From positions 372,001-436,000 of the forward strand of contig JBMNMP010000003.1 in NCBI GenBank assembly GCA_050953405.1: a DNA stretch of 64,000 bases. The letters run 5' to 3'. The notes beneath the pieces are model-generated. The model did not search any database. It was not told the origin of the DNA and saw nothing but the letters and a program-made list of their open reading frames with translations. Shown here piece by piece: positions 1 through 8,966 of this stretch (positions are counted from its first letter, which is position 1; each line of letters begins with the position of its first letter). The stretch comes from RUG100 sp050953405. Its GTDB lineage: Bacteria; Bacillota; Clostridia; Peptostreptococcales; Anaerovoracaceae. The position numbers and the translations under genes were made by a program.

Positions 1-1
1 G

Positions 2-2980
2 GAAACTGCCTTTCTGAATTACAACACTACATCCAATCTTGCGTTCAGGCCGCAGCTGGTTTCCAACGATCATACAGCAGGGAAGAAGGTATTATCTTCT
101 ATTGAAGAGGAACTGCGCCGTTGCGATCAGTTCCATATCAGCGTGGCTTTTATTACGATGGGCGGCATTACTCCGCTGCTGCAGACTTTAAAGGAACTGG
201 AAAACCGGGGGATCTGTGGAGAGATCCTGACCACGAACTATTTGAATTTCAGCGAGCCTAAAGCATTGAAAAAGCTGCATGAACTGGAAAACATCACCCT
301 GAAGATGTATGATGTCGACAAAGCACGGGAAGGGTTCCACACCAAAGGATATATCTTCAAAAAAGAGGAAATCTATCGCATAATTATCGGCAGTTCGAAT
401 ATGACGGGTGCGGCGCTGACTTTTAACAAGGAGTGGAATACAAAGTTGGTTTCCGATGAGAACGGAGAGATGGCGCGGACAGTGATCTCGGAATTCCAGA
501 CGGCATGGAATGACCGGAACGCGCTCAGCTTTGAAGATTTTTTTGACGAATACAATGAAAAGTATCAGATCATCAAACATCAGCGGGAGATCGCCGGAAG
601 GGAAGAAGTCGTTTCTCTGGAGCAGTACAGACTGCAGCCGAACAAAATGCAGGTAAGCTTTATCAAAAACCTTAAGGAGATCATCGCAAGGGGAGAGCAG
701 CGAGCGCTGCTGACGAGCAGTACAGGAACCGGCAAGACCATGGCTTCTGCATTTGCCATGAGAGAGATCGGTTATCATCGTGTTCTCTTTCTGGTCCACC
801 GCGGGCAGCTGGCGCGGCAGACAAAGCGCTCCTACGAGAGGGTGTTTGGAAAAACAGTCTCCATGGGACTGGTAGGTGCCGGTAATGCTGAATACGATGC
901 CGACTATGTGTTTGCAACAGTGCAGACATTGAACAAGGATACACACCTGATGGAATATGAAGCGGACCACTTCGACTGCACCATCATCGATGAGGCGCAC
1001 CATTCTTCGGCGGCCACTTATCAGAAGATAATGGACTATTTCCACCCGAAATTATGGCTCGGAATGACGGCGACGCCGGACAAACGCGACGACATGATTG
1101 AAGGAAAGAATATATATGAGATCTTCAACTATCAGATCGCATGTGACGTGCGCCTGCAGCAGGCCATGGAAGAAAATCTGCTGTGCCCGTTCCATTATTT
1201 TGGCATCAGTGAGCTGTGCGTCACCGATAATGAGAGGAACACACGGGAGCTTTCTGAAAGAGAGTTCAATCAACTGACCGGCAGCGAGCGCGTGAATCGC
1301 ATCATAGAGCAGGCACACTATTACGGATACAGCGGCAGTCGGGTGAAAGGTCTCATCTTTTGCAGCCGTATCGATGAATGCGAAGAGCTGTCGAGGAAGT
1401 TCAACGAGACCATAAACCCGGATACCGGAAAATACCTGCGGACTATTTCGCTCAGCGGATCATCATCAGAGGATGAACGGCAGCAGGCATTTGAACGTCT
1501 GGCAGTGGATGAAAACGATGAACAGGTGACATCCGGGGAGATGGAACCTCTGGATTACATCTTTTCGGTGGAGATCCTGAACGAAGGCGTTGATATTGTA
1601 GAAGTGAACCAGGTCATCATGCTTCGCACGACGCAGTCACCAATAGTATTCATACAACAGCTGGGCCGCGGCCTTCGAAAAGCCGAGGGAAAAGAGTATG
1701 TGGTCATTCTTGATTTCATTGGAAATTACAGTAATAACTTTATGATACCCATCGCACTTTCCGGGGATCGTTCCTACAATAAGGACAACATCCGGCGCTA
1801 TGTTATGGAAGGCGGCAGGATCATTCCGGGCGCTTCTACGATCCATTTTGATCAGGTCAGCCGCGACAGGATATTTGCCGCAGTGGATAAAGCCAATTTC
1901 AGTGACGTTCGTCTCCTCAAAGAGAATTATTTCAATTTGAAGAACAAGATCGGCCACATCCCGGCGCTGAAGGACTTTGATGCTTATGGGGAAATGGATG
2001 TGCTGCGGATCTTTGATAACAAAACCCTGGGATCCTATTACAAGTTCCTTGTAAAGTATGAAGATCAATATACCGTTCGTCTTTCTGAAGACGAGGAGAA
2101 GATGGTCGAGTTTGTTTCCAGAAAGCTGGCATCCGGCAAGAGGATACAGGATCTGCAGCTGCTGCACAGGATTCTGGCTTATCATGATGGATTGTCAGAA
2201 GAGGGCCTTTTTGCCGGGTTGAAGCAGGAATTGAAAGATGATTATGGAAAAGATCTCTCGAAAGCACAGCAGACCAATATTGTCAATCTGATGACCAACG
2301 AATTCCCTGCGGGATCCGGAAAGAAGACTTACAGGCAATGCATTTTCATCGAGCCCGAAGAGGGGGATTACAAACCCAGCAGAACATTGATGCAGATGCT
2401 GGATAATAAGGAGTTTTATGATATCATGGACGAGCTGATCGATTTCGGGATCAGCCGCTATCACAGGGATTACAGCCATACTTATGACAATACGGATCTG
2501 GTGCTGTACAGAAAGTACACCTATGAAGACGTGTGCCGCCTTCTGAACTGGGAAAACAATGAAGTCCCCCTGAACATAGGCGGTTACAAATTTGATAAGA
2601 AGACAAAGACATTTCCTGTGTTCATAAATTATGACAAGGCGGACGATATCAGCGACACCACAAAATATGAAGATCATTTTGAAAACAGCAGTCGTTTGAT
2701 AGCGATATCCAAATCGGGGAGGAACATCGATTCGGAGGATGTGCAGAACTTCCTCAAGGCAAAAGAGCGCGGCATTCAAGTGGAATTGTTTGTCCGCAAG
2801 AACAAAGATGACAAGATTTCCAAGGAATTCTATTATCTTGGGCATATGTCAGCCAGAGGGGAAACCAAAGTATTCACGATGCCGAATACCGATAAAACGG
2901 CGGTCGAGATCGTCTGGGATCTGGATGTCCCGGTGCGTGAAGATGTATATGAATACATCGCTGGTGATCAGCAGCAATAA
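2..2980 (+). CDS. PLD-like / DEAH-box helicase with DUF3427-type C-terminus (5' end cut by window)
   Basis: Superfamily 2 helicase-like ATPase, partial at its N-terminus. The frame is open from base 2, about 47 codons before the first possible start (GTG at 143), so the true start is outside the window. Order seen: a phospholipase-D-like half (HTK near nt 338 and GSSN near nt 389), then a type-III-restriction/DEAH core with Walker A STGTGKT near nt 719, DEAH near nt 989, MTATP near nt 1067 and GRGLRK near nt 1666, then a long C-terminal region of the DUF3427 kind. Such proteins are thought to act on DNA in repair or defence; the exact role is not known to me. A Nudix hydrolase gene follows closely, a pairing seen with this helicase family. 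Family assignment is firm, function is inference. Confidence 0.85.
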   Translation, partial: ETAFLNYNTTSNLAFRPQLVSNDHTAGKKVLSSIEEELRRCDQFHISVAFITMGGITPLLQTLKELENRGICGEILTTNYLNFSEPKALKKLHELENITLKMYDVDKAREGFHTKGYIFKKEEIYRIIIGSSNMTGAALTFNKEWNTKLVSDENGEMARTVISEFQTAWNDRNALSFEDFFDEYNEKYQIIKHQREIAGREEVVSLEQYRLQPNKMQVSFIKNLKEIIARGEQRALLTSSTGTGKTMASAFAMREIGYHRVLFLVHRGQLARQTKRSYERVFGKTVSMGLVGAGNAEYDADYVFATVQTLNKDTHLMEYEADHFDCTIIDEAHHSSAATYQKIMDYFHPKLWLGMTATPDKRDDMIEGKNIYEIFNYQIACDVRLQQAMEENLLCPFHYFGISELCVTDNERNTRELSEREFNQLTGSERVNRIIEQAHYYGYSGSRVKGLIFCSRIDECEELSRKFNETINPDTGKYLRTISLSGSSSEDERQQAFERLAVDENDEQVTSGEMEPLDYIFSVEILNEGVDIVEVNQVIMLRTTQSPIVFIQQLGRGLRKAEGKEYVVILDFIGNYSNNFMIPIALSGDRSYNKDNIRRYVMEGGRIIPGASTIHFDQVSRDRIFAAVDKANFSDVRLLKENYFNLKNKIGHIPALKDFDAYGEMDVLRIFDNKTLGSYYKFLVKYEDQYTVRLSEDEEKMVEFVSRKLASGKRIQDLQLLHRILAYHDGLSEEGLFAGLKQELKDDYGKDLSKAQQTNIVNLMTNEFPAGSGKKTYRQCIFIEPEEGDYKPSRTLMQMLDNKEFYDIMDELIDFGISRYHRDYSHTYDNTDLVLYRKYTYEDVCRLLNWENNEVPLNIGGYKFDKKTKTFPVFINYDKADDISDTTKYEDHFENSSRLIAISKSGRNIDSEDVQNFLKAKERGIQVELFVRKNKDDKISKEFYYLGHMSARGETKVFTMPNTDKTAVEIVWDLDVPVREDVYEYIAGDQQQ

Positions 2981-3012
2981 CCATAGATCGTGATATGAAG
3001 AAAGAAGACGGT

Positions 3013-3417
3013 ATGAAAACAGTACGCGTAGTGGCAGCAGTTATAAGAGCAAATAATGAAGACGGCATTCCGTGTATCTTGGCAACACAGCGGGGATACG
3101 GGGAATTTGAAGGCGGCTGGGAGTTCCCCGGCGGGAAGATAGAAGCGGGGGAGACGCCGCAGGAAGCTCTGAAGAGAGAGATCCGAGAGGAGCTGGATAC
3201 GGAGATCGCAGTAGGCGATCTGATAGAAACCATTGAATATGACTATCCGGAGTTTCATTTGTCCATGGACTGCTTTTGGTGCGGAGTCGTCAGGGGCGAT
3301 CTGGTCTTGAAGGAGCACGAAGCAGCCAGATGGCTGTCGGCAGAGGAACTGGGTACCGTCGCCTGGCTTCCGGCAGATCTGGGGATCCTCTCAGTAATCG
3401 CTGAAGCATTGGAATAA
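3013..3417 (+). CDS. Nudix hydrolase, MutT-like nucleoside triphosphate pyrophosphatase
   Basis: Small Nudix enzyme (134 aa from this start). The Nudix box is complete: GGKIEAGE followed by REIREEL, giving the metal-binding GX5EX7REUXEE pattern. The length and the start KTVRVVAAVI resemble MutT/8-oxo-dGTP-type pyrophosphohydrolases, so a nucleotide-pool cleaning role is likely, but substrate cannot be read from sequence. An in-frame ATG at 2995 lies 18 bases upstream; I prefer 3013 because an AG-rich stretch (AAAGAAG) sits just before it. It starts about 30 bases after the helicase stop and is probably co-transcribed with it. Confidence 0.85.
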   Translation: MKTVRVVAAVIRANNEDGIPCILATQRGYGEFEGGWEFPGGKIEAGETPQEALKREIREELDTEIAVGDLIETIEYDYPEFHLSMDCFWCGVVRGDLVLKEHEAARWLSAEELGTVAWLPADLGILSVIAEALE

Positions 3418-3451
3418 ACTGTCAATTAACCAAAATTAGTTGACGGCAAAG

Positions 3452-3480
3452 TTGACAAAAATGCAGTTTAGCTATATGAT
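3452..3480 (+). promoter_or_regulatory. Consensus sigma-A promoter (TTGACA-N17-TATGAT)
   Basis: TTGACA at 3452-3457 and TATGAT at 3475-3480 with a 17-base spacer. Transcription would begin near 3487, about 250 bases upstream of the tetR-type gene, which leaves a long leader or a separate small RNA. Confidence 0.75.
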
Positions 3481-3486
3481 GTTCTA

Positions 3487-3680
3487 AAGCGGTCAAGCCA
3501 TTTCGATGCATATTCTTAAAAAGGGGTGATGGCACGAGGGCATCTGAACAGTGATCGCAGAAAGTGAATAATTTCGGCAATTATGATTTGGGACCTCAAT
3601 TTTTGCTTGCGGGGTTCCGTATAGGGCTGATAGAAAGCCATACGACACAAATCAAAAGGATTTCTTTTAAAATTGGATCC
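3487..3680 (+). ncRNA. Candidate structured leader or small RNA upstream of the TetR gene
   Basis: This fills most of the 319-base gap 3418-3736, where no protein gene is visible. After a strong promoter come three consecutive hairpins: ATAATT/AATTAT around a TCGGC loop (3568-3584), GGGACCTC/GGGGTTCC (3590-3618) and GTAT..GGCT/AGCC..ATAC (3619-3643). Then AAATC/GATTT followed by CTTTT (3649-3668) could be a weak terminator. I could not match it to a known riboswitch class. It may be a regulatory leader of the tetR gene or a free RNA. Confidence 0.35.
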
Positions 3681-3736
3681 GCTGTTTGGATTGCGGTTTC
3701 CGGTATATGAAATGATTAAGTGGAGAGAAGAACCGA

Positions 3737-4327
3737 ATGGAAAGAGAAGAACGTAAGAGAATTTTGATGGAGACGACTATGCAGATTATCGCCGAAAACG
3801 GCTTGGCTGCATTTTCAATTAAGCAGGTTTCTAACAGGGCGCATATCAACGAGGCGTTGATGTACAGGGACTTTGATACCAAGGAAAACCTGTTATTTGC
3901 CTGCTACAAATCGCTCAACGGCAAGATCGAAGAGCTGTACGACAGCTTTGACGTGGAAGCTCTGAAGGCTGACGAAAATCCGCTGGAAAAGCTGAAGGAT
4001 CTGTGGAGCGATTTGTTTGACCTGCTGGTCGCCGAGGATTACAAGACATTATATTATCTGGAGTATAGAGACTCGCTGTATCTGCGCAGCATGAGGGAAA
4101 AGAAACCGGATGTTTTAGACGCTTATCGCGACAAATTCATCGCGGCGGCTGAGAGCATCAACGGAGAGCAGGACAAGAAGAATATGTCCCTGATCTGGAC
4201 GTTCACACTGGACGGAACGGCAGATTTTGCAAAGCGTGTGATCAAAAAGGAGATCCCCTGGAACAAGAAGGCAAAAGCTAATATCTGGGATCTGCTCTCG
4301 CACGGGCTGTCCGGAGCACTGAATTAG
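3737..4327 (+). CDS. TetR/AcrR-family transcriptional regulator
   Basis: 196 aa, usual for TetR repressors. The N-terminal 50 residues fit the TetR helix-turn-helix: RILMETTMQIIAENGLAAFS, then IKQVSNRAHINEALMYRDFDTKENLL, the last part being the recognition helix and the typical aromatic turn. The C-terminal ligand domain is not recognisable. The start has GGAGAG upstream. No transporter or enzyme gene lies beside it as an obvious target; the next gene is an orphan. A long, structured, strongly promoted leader precedes it, and a hairpin terminator follows. The ligand is unknown. Confidence 0.85.
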   Translation: MEREERKRILMETTMQIIAENGLAAFSIKQVSNRAHINEALMYRDFDTKENLLFACYKSLNGKIEELYDSFDVEALKADENPLEKLKDLWSDLFDLLVAEDYKTLYYLEYRDSLYLRSMREKKPDVLDAYRDKFIAAAESINGEQDKKNMSLIWTFTLDGTADFAKRVIKKEIPWNKKAKANIWDLLSHGLSGALN

Positions 4328-4352
4328 GAAATACACAAAGTGATATGGTAAA

Positions 4353-4393
4353 GGAAAATGGCGGGCGCTGATGCCCGTCGATTTTCTGTTTTT
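4353..4393 (+). terminator. Rho-independent terminator after the TetR gene
   Basis: GAAAAT and CGGGC pair with GCCCG and ATTTTC around a GCTGAT loop; TGTTTTT follows the stem. Confidence 0.6.
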
Positions 4394-4466
4394 GGAAACT
4401 CTGGATATAATGTGCTATACTGTTATAGTATCTTGATATTATTGAAAGTGTAACCGAGGTGAAATT

Positions 4467-5330
4467 ATGATTTTGATCAACAATGACGACAGTAAAACAG
4501 CTGTTGCTCTGGGCACGATGAGACTGGGTCGTCAGTTGCGCGAACCCGGAACGTTCCTCAAGGGGCTCGATGAACTGGCCGCGGCACTGCCTGAGGCGGA
4601 CGATGGTGCGTCTGCCGGTTTGAGGGAAGCTTTCGGACCTGTGCTGCAGGACGATGCGCGCACTCCTCTGAACATGATAAAGAACTGCATGGACAACGGC
4701 CTTTACGACATGGCGCTGCTGTTCATAGCCAACGAGGTTCCCAAAGTCATCAACGACAAAAGGGTAGTTTATTTTGACAAGGCAGAAGCGCCGGCCGCTG
4801 AGATCAGCAGATTGAAGAACAGACTGGGGATGCATTTCCAGGATGATGAACTGTTCATATTCAACAGATACATCAATAGTCTCTTCTACTTCAAGCGCAA
4901 TACCAACGAGGCGCTGCGCAAAGGCTGTAAAGGCAGGGACGAGGAAAATGACAAGATCTTCCTGGCGGCGATCGACGCCCTGGATGATTTCTACAAGACC
5001 GTAGTCAAAAAGCTGGGCGAGGATTTCGATATCGACAGCAGCGATCTGGAGACCATAGAGGACAAGTCCAAGCTCGTCAACTATTTCGGAGAGCCTGACA
5101 GAATGACGGTCAACGTCGGCAACCGCAAAGCGCCGGTCCAGGTGCAGCTGAAGACTGACCTCGAGCTGACCAGCCAGCAGGAAGTTGCCGGGATGCTGAT
5201 GCGCATGCACAAGGCGTTGCGCGAATGGAACGACCGGATCGCAAACGGTGATCCCTGCAAACCACCGATAGAAAAACTGGGCAGCGCGGTGAAACTTTAC
5301 GTACGCTATGCACAGTATCTTCTCGACTGA
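4467..5330 (+). CDS. Orphan protein of unknown function
   Basis: 287 aa soluble, acidic, largely helical protein; no signal peptide or membrane segment. I do not recognise a family. One segment, near residues 68-92 (IKNCMDNGLYDMALLF then IANEVPK), faintly recalls the helical C-terminal part of CARF-type CRISPR accessory proteins (Csx2/TM1812), but no CRISPR or cas gene is in the window and no catalytic HEPN R-X4-6-H is clear, so I give no function. A possible promoter is TTTCTG-N17-TATAAT ending near 4410. The gene is monocistronic, closed by a strong hairpin. Codon use looks like its neighbours. Confidence 0.75.
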   Translation: MILINNDDSKTAVALGTMRLGRQLREPGTFLKGLDELAAALPEADDGASAGLREAFGPVLQDDARTPLNMIKNCMDNGLYDMALLFIANEVPKVINDKRVVYFDKAEAPAAEISRLKNRLGMHFQDDELFIFNRYINSLFYFKRNTNEALRKGCKGRDEENDKIFLAAIDALDDFYKTVVKKLGEDFDIDSSDLETIEDKSKLVNYFGEPDRMTVNVGNRKAPVQVQLKTDLELTSQQEVAGMLMRMHKALREWNDRIANGDPCKPPIEKLGSAVKLYVRYAQYLLD

Positions 5331-5359
5331 CGGCGCAGAAAACTTCAGCAAATAAAAGA

Positions 5360-5395
5360 GCCGGCTGCGAATCTGTCATCAGATCCGCAGCCGGC
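5360..5395. terminator. Strong hairpin after the orphan gene
   Basis: GCCGGCTGCG..ATCTG pairs almost perfectly with CAGAT..CGCAGCCGGC. No good U-run follows on the + strand; on the - strand a CTTTTATTT run follows. Likely the end of the 4467-5330 transcript. Confidence 0.5.
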
Positions 5396-5569
5396 CCTTA
5401 CCGTTATTTGTTCTTTAACCCCTATTGAAGTATGATGCTAGCGGAGCAAGCTTAAAAAGACTTTAAAAAATGTCCCTTATTGACATCGATGCGGCAGCTT
5501 TCCGGAATATTTCTGAGGGATGAAGAATGATGTTACTGAGGAGAAGAAATATTAGAAAGAGGTAATGTT

Positions 5570-5965
5570 ATGAAAACAGCAAGACTGGATGTCCGCAGCG
5601 GCGGGCACACGGAGATGAAGGATATCACCGGCGAGATAGAACGCCTGGTGAAGGAATCGGGTATCAGCGAGGGCATATGCACCCTCTTTGTGCCGCACAC
5701 TACCGCGGCGGTCACTATCAACGAAAACGCCGACCCCGACGTGAAGCGCGATTTCATCATGGAGCTGGAAAAGATCGTTCCCTGGGAGGACGGATACCGG
5801 CATATGGAGGGTAATTCGGCAGCTCATCTGAAGGCCAGCATGATCGGCTTTTCCGAGCAGGTGTTCATCGAAGACGGGCGGCTGGTCCTCGGCACCTGGC
5901 AGGGCATATACTTTTGTGAATTTGACGGACCCAGGAACCGGAAGCTATATGTGCGCATAGACTGA
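5570..5965 (+). CDS. YjbQ/UPF0047 family protein (secondary thiamine-phosphate synthase-like)
   Basis: 131 aa, the normal size of the YjbQ (UPF0047) family, small trimeric proteins with a weak thiamine-phosphate synthase activity reported for some members; the true role is unclear. Diagnostic stretches are all present: PHTTAAVTINENADPDV, EGNSAAHLKASMIG and LGTWQGIYFCEFDGPR, including conserved His residues for metal binding. The start has GAAAGAGG upstream. It stands alone between a terminator and the pyrG leader. Confidence 0.9.
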   Translation: MKTARLDVRSGGHTEMKDITGEIERLVKESGISEGICTLFVPHTTAAVTINENADPDVKRDFIMELEKIVPWEDGYRHMEGNSAAHLKASMIGFSEQVFIEDGRLVLGTWQGIYFCEFDGPRNRKLYVRID

Positions 5966-6186
5966 TCGAAGGGCACGAAAAGTTTGCTCACGATCAGCAA
6001 ATTTGACTGGATTTTCGTATCCATATGGTATATAATTATGCAGTAATAATTATTGCGGAAAAAAGTGCACTTAAATAAAACAATGAGGAAGACGGCAATG
6101 TGGTGTCTGGTATATCCTTCTCACTCCAAAGCCTGAAGACCTCGTTTTTTATTTTGAGGCACTGTTTTTTTATGGAGGAAATAGAG

Positions 6187-7782
6187 ATGAAGAAATATAT
6201 TTTTGTTACCGGGGGCGTCGTCTCCGGACTGGGCAAGGGGATCACCGCAGCTTCCCTGGGCCGCCTTCTCAAGTCGCGGGGCCTGAAGGTCACCAGCCAG
6301 AAGCTGGATCCCTATGTCAATGTTGACCCGGGCACCATGAGCCCTTATCAGCACGGCGAAGTTTTCGTCACCGAGGACGGTGCGGAGACCGACCTCGATC
6401 TCGGCCATTACGAGAGGTTCATTGATGAGAACCTGAACCGCTTTTCCAACCTGACGACGGGCCGCGTCTACTGGAATGTCCTGCACAAAGAACGACGCGG
6501 TGACTATCTGGGGAGCACGGTGCAGATCATACCTCACATCACCAACGAGATAAAAGATTTCATATATAGTGTGGGCAGTGAGAACGATGCCGATGTCGTG
6601 ATCACGGAGATAGGGGGCACCACGGGAGACATCGAGTCGCAGCCTTTCCTGGAAGCTATCCGCCAGGTCGGGCTCGAGCAGGGCAAAGAGAACTGCCTTT
6701 ACATCCACGTGACTCTGGTGCCCTACATCAAGAGCAGCGGAGAACACAAATCAAAGCCCACGCAGCACTCGGTGAAGGAGCTGCAGGGCATGGGGATCAC
6801 GCCGGATATCATAGTCCTGCGCGCGGATGAACCGCTGGATGAAGCGATATTCGAAAAAGTGTCTCTCTTCTGCAACGTGAAGAAGGACTGCGTGATAGAA
6901 AACCTCACGATGCCCATCCTCTACGAAGCACCCAATATGCTGGAGAAGAATCACTTTTCGTGGATCGCGTGCCGCGAACTGGGTATCGATGCCGGACCCT
7001 GCGACATGTCGGACTGGAATGCCATGCTCGAGAGGATCAAGTCAGCTGAAGATGAGGTGGAGATCGCGATAGCAGGCAAGTATGTCAAGCTGCACGATGC
7101 TTATCTCTCGGTGGCCGAGGCCCTGAGGCACGGCGGATACGAGAACGGCTGCCGCGTGAAGATCCGCTGGGTGGAAGCTGAAGACATTGAAGCCAGCAGC
7201 GCCGGGGAACAGCTGGACGGTGTGGACGGCATCCTGGTGCCCGGAGGATTCGGTGACCGCGGCATAGAGGGCAAGATCGCGGCTGCTAAATACGCCAGGG
7301 AGAACGATATCCCTTATCTGGGCATCTGCCTCGGGATGCAGGTTGCTGTGATAGAGTTTGCCCGCAATGTGCTCGGCATCGAAGGCGCGAGTTCGGGTGA
7401 ATTCGATGAGGACTGCAGTGACAAGGTGATCGACTTCATGCCGGATCAGAACGGTGAAATGCCCAAGGGAGGCACTATGAGGCTGGGCGCTTATCCCTGC
7501 AAAGTGGTGCCCGGAACGCTGCTGGCGAAAGCTTACGGGCGGGAGAACATCGCCGAGCGGCACCGCCATCGCTACGAATTCAACAATGAATACCGGGAAA
7601 AATTCACGGCCGCGGGCATGAAGATCGCGGGGACTTCGCCGGACGAGCGGCTGGTGGAAGCCGTAGAGCTGCCGGATAAAAAGTATTTTATAGGTGTGCA
7701 GTACCATCCCGAATTCAAGAGCCGCCCGGACAAGGCGCATCCGCTGTTTCGTGAACTCGTGAAAGCGGCCTGCGGAAAGTGA
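6187..7782 (+). CDS. pyrG: CTP synthase
   Basis: Makes CTP from UTP, ATP and glutamine, the last step of de novo pyrimidine synthesis; cytosolic tetramer. 531 aa, standard length. N-terminal amidoligase domain (about 1-270) starts with VTGGVVSGLGKG (residues 7-18). The C-terminal class I glutamine amidotransferase has nucleophile Cys381 in GICLGMQ and the His507/Glu509 pair in QYHPEF. I chose ATG 6187, not the in-frame upstream ATG at 6100, because TATGGAGGAAATAGAG precedes it and CTP synthases begin MKKYIFVTGG. The 220-base upstream region has a pyrimidine-rich stretch and T-runs, but I could not convince myself of a pyrG attenuator. Confidence 0.97.
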   Translation: MKKYIFVTGGVVSGLGKGITAASLGRLLKSRGLKVTSQKLDPYVNVDPGTMSPYQHGEVFVTEDGAETDLDLGHYERFIDENLNRFSNLTTGRVYWNVLHKERRGDYLGSTVQIIPHITNEIKDFIYSVGSENDADVVITEIGGTTGDIESQPFLEAIRQVGLEQGKENCLYIHVTLVPYIKSSGEHKSKPTQHSVKELQGMGITPDIIVLRADEPLDEAIFEKVSLFCNVKKDCVIENLTMPILYEAPNMLEKNHFSWIACRELGIDAGPCDMSDWNAMLERIKSAEDEVEIAIAGKYVKLHDAYLSVAEALRHGGYENGCRVKIRWVEAEDIEASSAGEQLDGVDGILVPGGFGDRGIEGKIAAAKYARENDIPYLGICLGMQVAVIEFARNVLGIEGASSGEFDEDCSDKVIDFMPDQNGEMPKGGTMRLGAYPCKVVPGTLLAKAYGRENIAERHRHRYEFNNEYREKFTAAGMKIAGTSPDERLVEAVELPDKKYFIGVQYHPEFKSRPDKAHPLFRELVKAACGK

Positions 7783-7798
7783 GACCATTATAAAAAGG

Positions 7799-7827
7799 TT
7801 GAAATAGTTGCGTTTTTTATATATAAT
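7799..7827 (+). promoter_or_regulatory. Promoter of mreB (TTGAAA-N17-TATAAT)
   Basis: TTGAAA at 7799-7804 and TATAAT at 7822-7827, 17-base spacer, 40 bases before the mreB-like gene. Confidence 0.7.
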
Positions 7828-7867
7828 GAGTTGCGAAATAGATTTTTGAAAGGCAAGGAGGATTTAA

Positions 7868-8893
7868 ATGGCTTTTTCAGAAGAAGTTGGAATAGATCTG
7901 GGAACAGCCAATGTGCTGGTTTACATAAAAAACAAGGGAATCGTCCTGGCGGAGCCGTCGGTAGTTGCTATCGATGAGGAAACCGAAGAGATCCTGGCAG
8001 TTGGTGAAGAGGCTAGACAGATGCTTGGCCGTACGCCGGCGAACATCATAGCTATGAAGCCGCTGCACGATGGTGTGGTTTCCGATTACGATGTGACGGA
8101 GAAAATGCTCAAGTACTTCATCAAGAAGACTTGCGGAGCGGGAAAGTTCTTCCGTCCTAAAATAATGATCTGCGTACCCAGCGGAGTTACTGAGGTAGAG
8201 AAGAGAGCGGTCAGAGAGGCGGCAACTCAGGCGGGCGGAAAAGATGTCTTCCTGATGGAGGAACCTGTGGCTGCAGCTATCGGAGCAGGACTGGATATCT
8301 CAAGACCTGAGGGCATCATGGTGATGGATATCGGCGGTGGCACAACAGACATCGCGGTCATCGCTCTGGGCGGCATTGTTGCCAGCACCTCGGTAAAGGT
8401 TGCCGGAGATAAATTCGACGAATCGATCGTCAAATATATGAGAAAAAAACACAAGCTCTACATCGGTGAGAGAACTGCCGAAGAGTTGAAGATAGAAATC
8501 GGAACGGCCAGCGAAAGACCGGAAGAGATCAAATCGACATGCAGCGGCAGAGATCTGGTTACCGGCCTGCCGAGGGACGTGGAGATGACCAGTACCGAGA
8601 TGATGGAAGCTCTGGAGGAACCGCTGCAGCAGATCTGCGATGCGGCCCACAGCGTACTGGAACAGACACCGCCGGAGCTGGCGGCGGATATCAGCAAATC
8701 AGGAATCGTGGTCACCGGAGGCGGAGCCCTGATGTACGGCATAGCCGACAGGGTCAAGGCCAGAGTCGGACTCGATGTACACATAGCCGAGGATCCGATG
8801 TCATGCGTGGCTATCGGCACCGGAAAGGCGCTGGACAACCTGGACATAATAGAACGGACGGATCTCAACAGACGAAGGAGACAGTTCATTTAA
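7868..8893 (+). CDS. mreB: Rod shape-determining protein of the MreB/Mbl family
   Basis: Bacterial actin that polymerises under the membrane and guides lateral wall synthesis. 341 aa. Actin-fold nucleotide motifs are present: GIDLGTANV (8-16, phosphate 1), DIGGGTTD (154-161, phosphate 2) and VTGGGALMYGI near 284 (adenosine). Start has AAGGAGGATTTAA upstream. No mreC or mreD follows, so this is a stand-alone paralogue and could equally be mbl or mreBH; the symbol is a family label. It has its own promoter and is followed by a terminator. Confidence 0.93.
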   Translation: MAFSEEVGIDLGTANVLVYIKNKGIVLAEPSVVAIDEETEEILAVGEEARQMLGRTPANIIAMKPLHDGVVSDYDVTEKMLKYFIKKTCGAGKFFRPKIMICVPSGVTEVEKRAVREAATQAGGKDVFLMEEPVAAAIGAGLDISRPEGIMVMDIGGGTTDIAVIALGGIVASTSVKVAGDKFDESIVKYMRKKHKLYIGERTAEELKIEIGTASERPEEIKSTCSGRDLVTGLPRDVEMTSTEMMEALEEPLQQICDAAHSVLEQTPPELAADISKSGIVVTGGGALMYGIADRVKARVGLDVHIAEDPMSCVAIGTGKALDNLDIIERTDLNRRRRQFI

Positions 8894-8906
8894 AAGAGAG
8901 TGAAAC

Positions 8907-8936
8907 AAAAGCTATCTCAAAGGAGGTAGCTTTTTT
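8907..8936 (+). terminator. Rho-independent terminator after mreB
   Basis: AAGCTA..CTC pairs with GAGG..TAGCTT, then a run of six T. It lies between mreB and the THUMP methyltransferase gene. Confidence 0.75.
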
Positions 8937-8966
8937 CAACGGCCCCAGGAGGCCGCGAGGTAATAT

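Noticed and set aside
3520..3560. Possible fluoride riboswitch (GGGTGATGGCACG)
   Set aside because: Only the GATGG core resembles it; the pairing and the downstream conserved segments of the crcB motif are absent, and the next gene is tetR.
4467..5330. CRISPR accessory (CARF) protein
   Set aside because: Only one short helical stretch is reminiscent, with no CARF core, HEPN motif, cas gene or repeat array in the window.
3418..5569. Mobile-element or genomic-island boundary
   Set aside because: No integrase, tRNA, direct repeats or compositional break is visible around the helicase/TetR/orphan region.
6060..6186. Possible CTP-sensing reiterative-transcription attenuator ahead of pyrG
   Set aside because: There are pyrimidine-rich and T-rich stretches, but I found no clear GGGC start and no convincing terminator stem.
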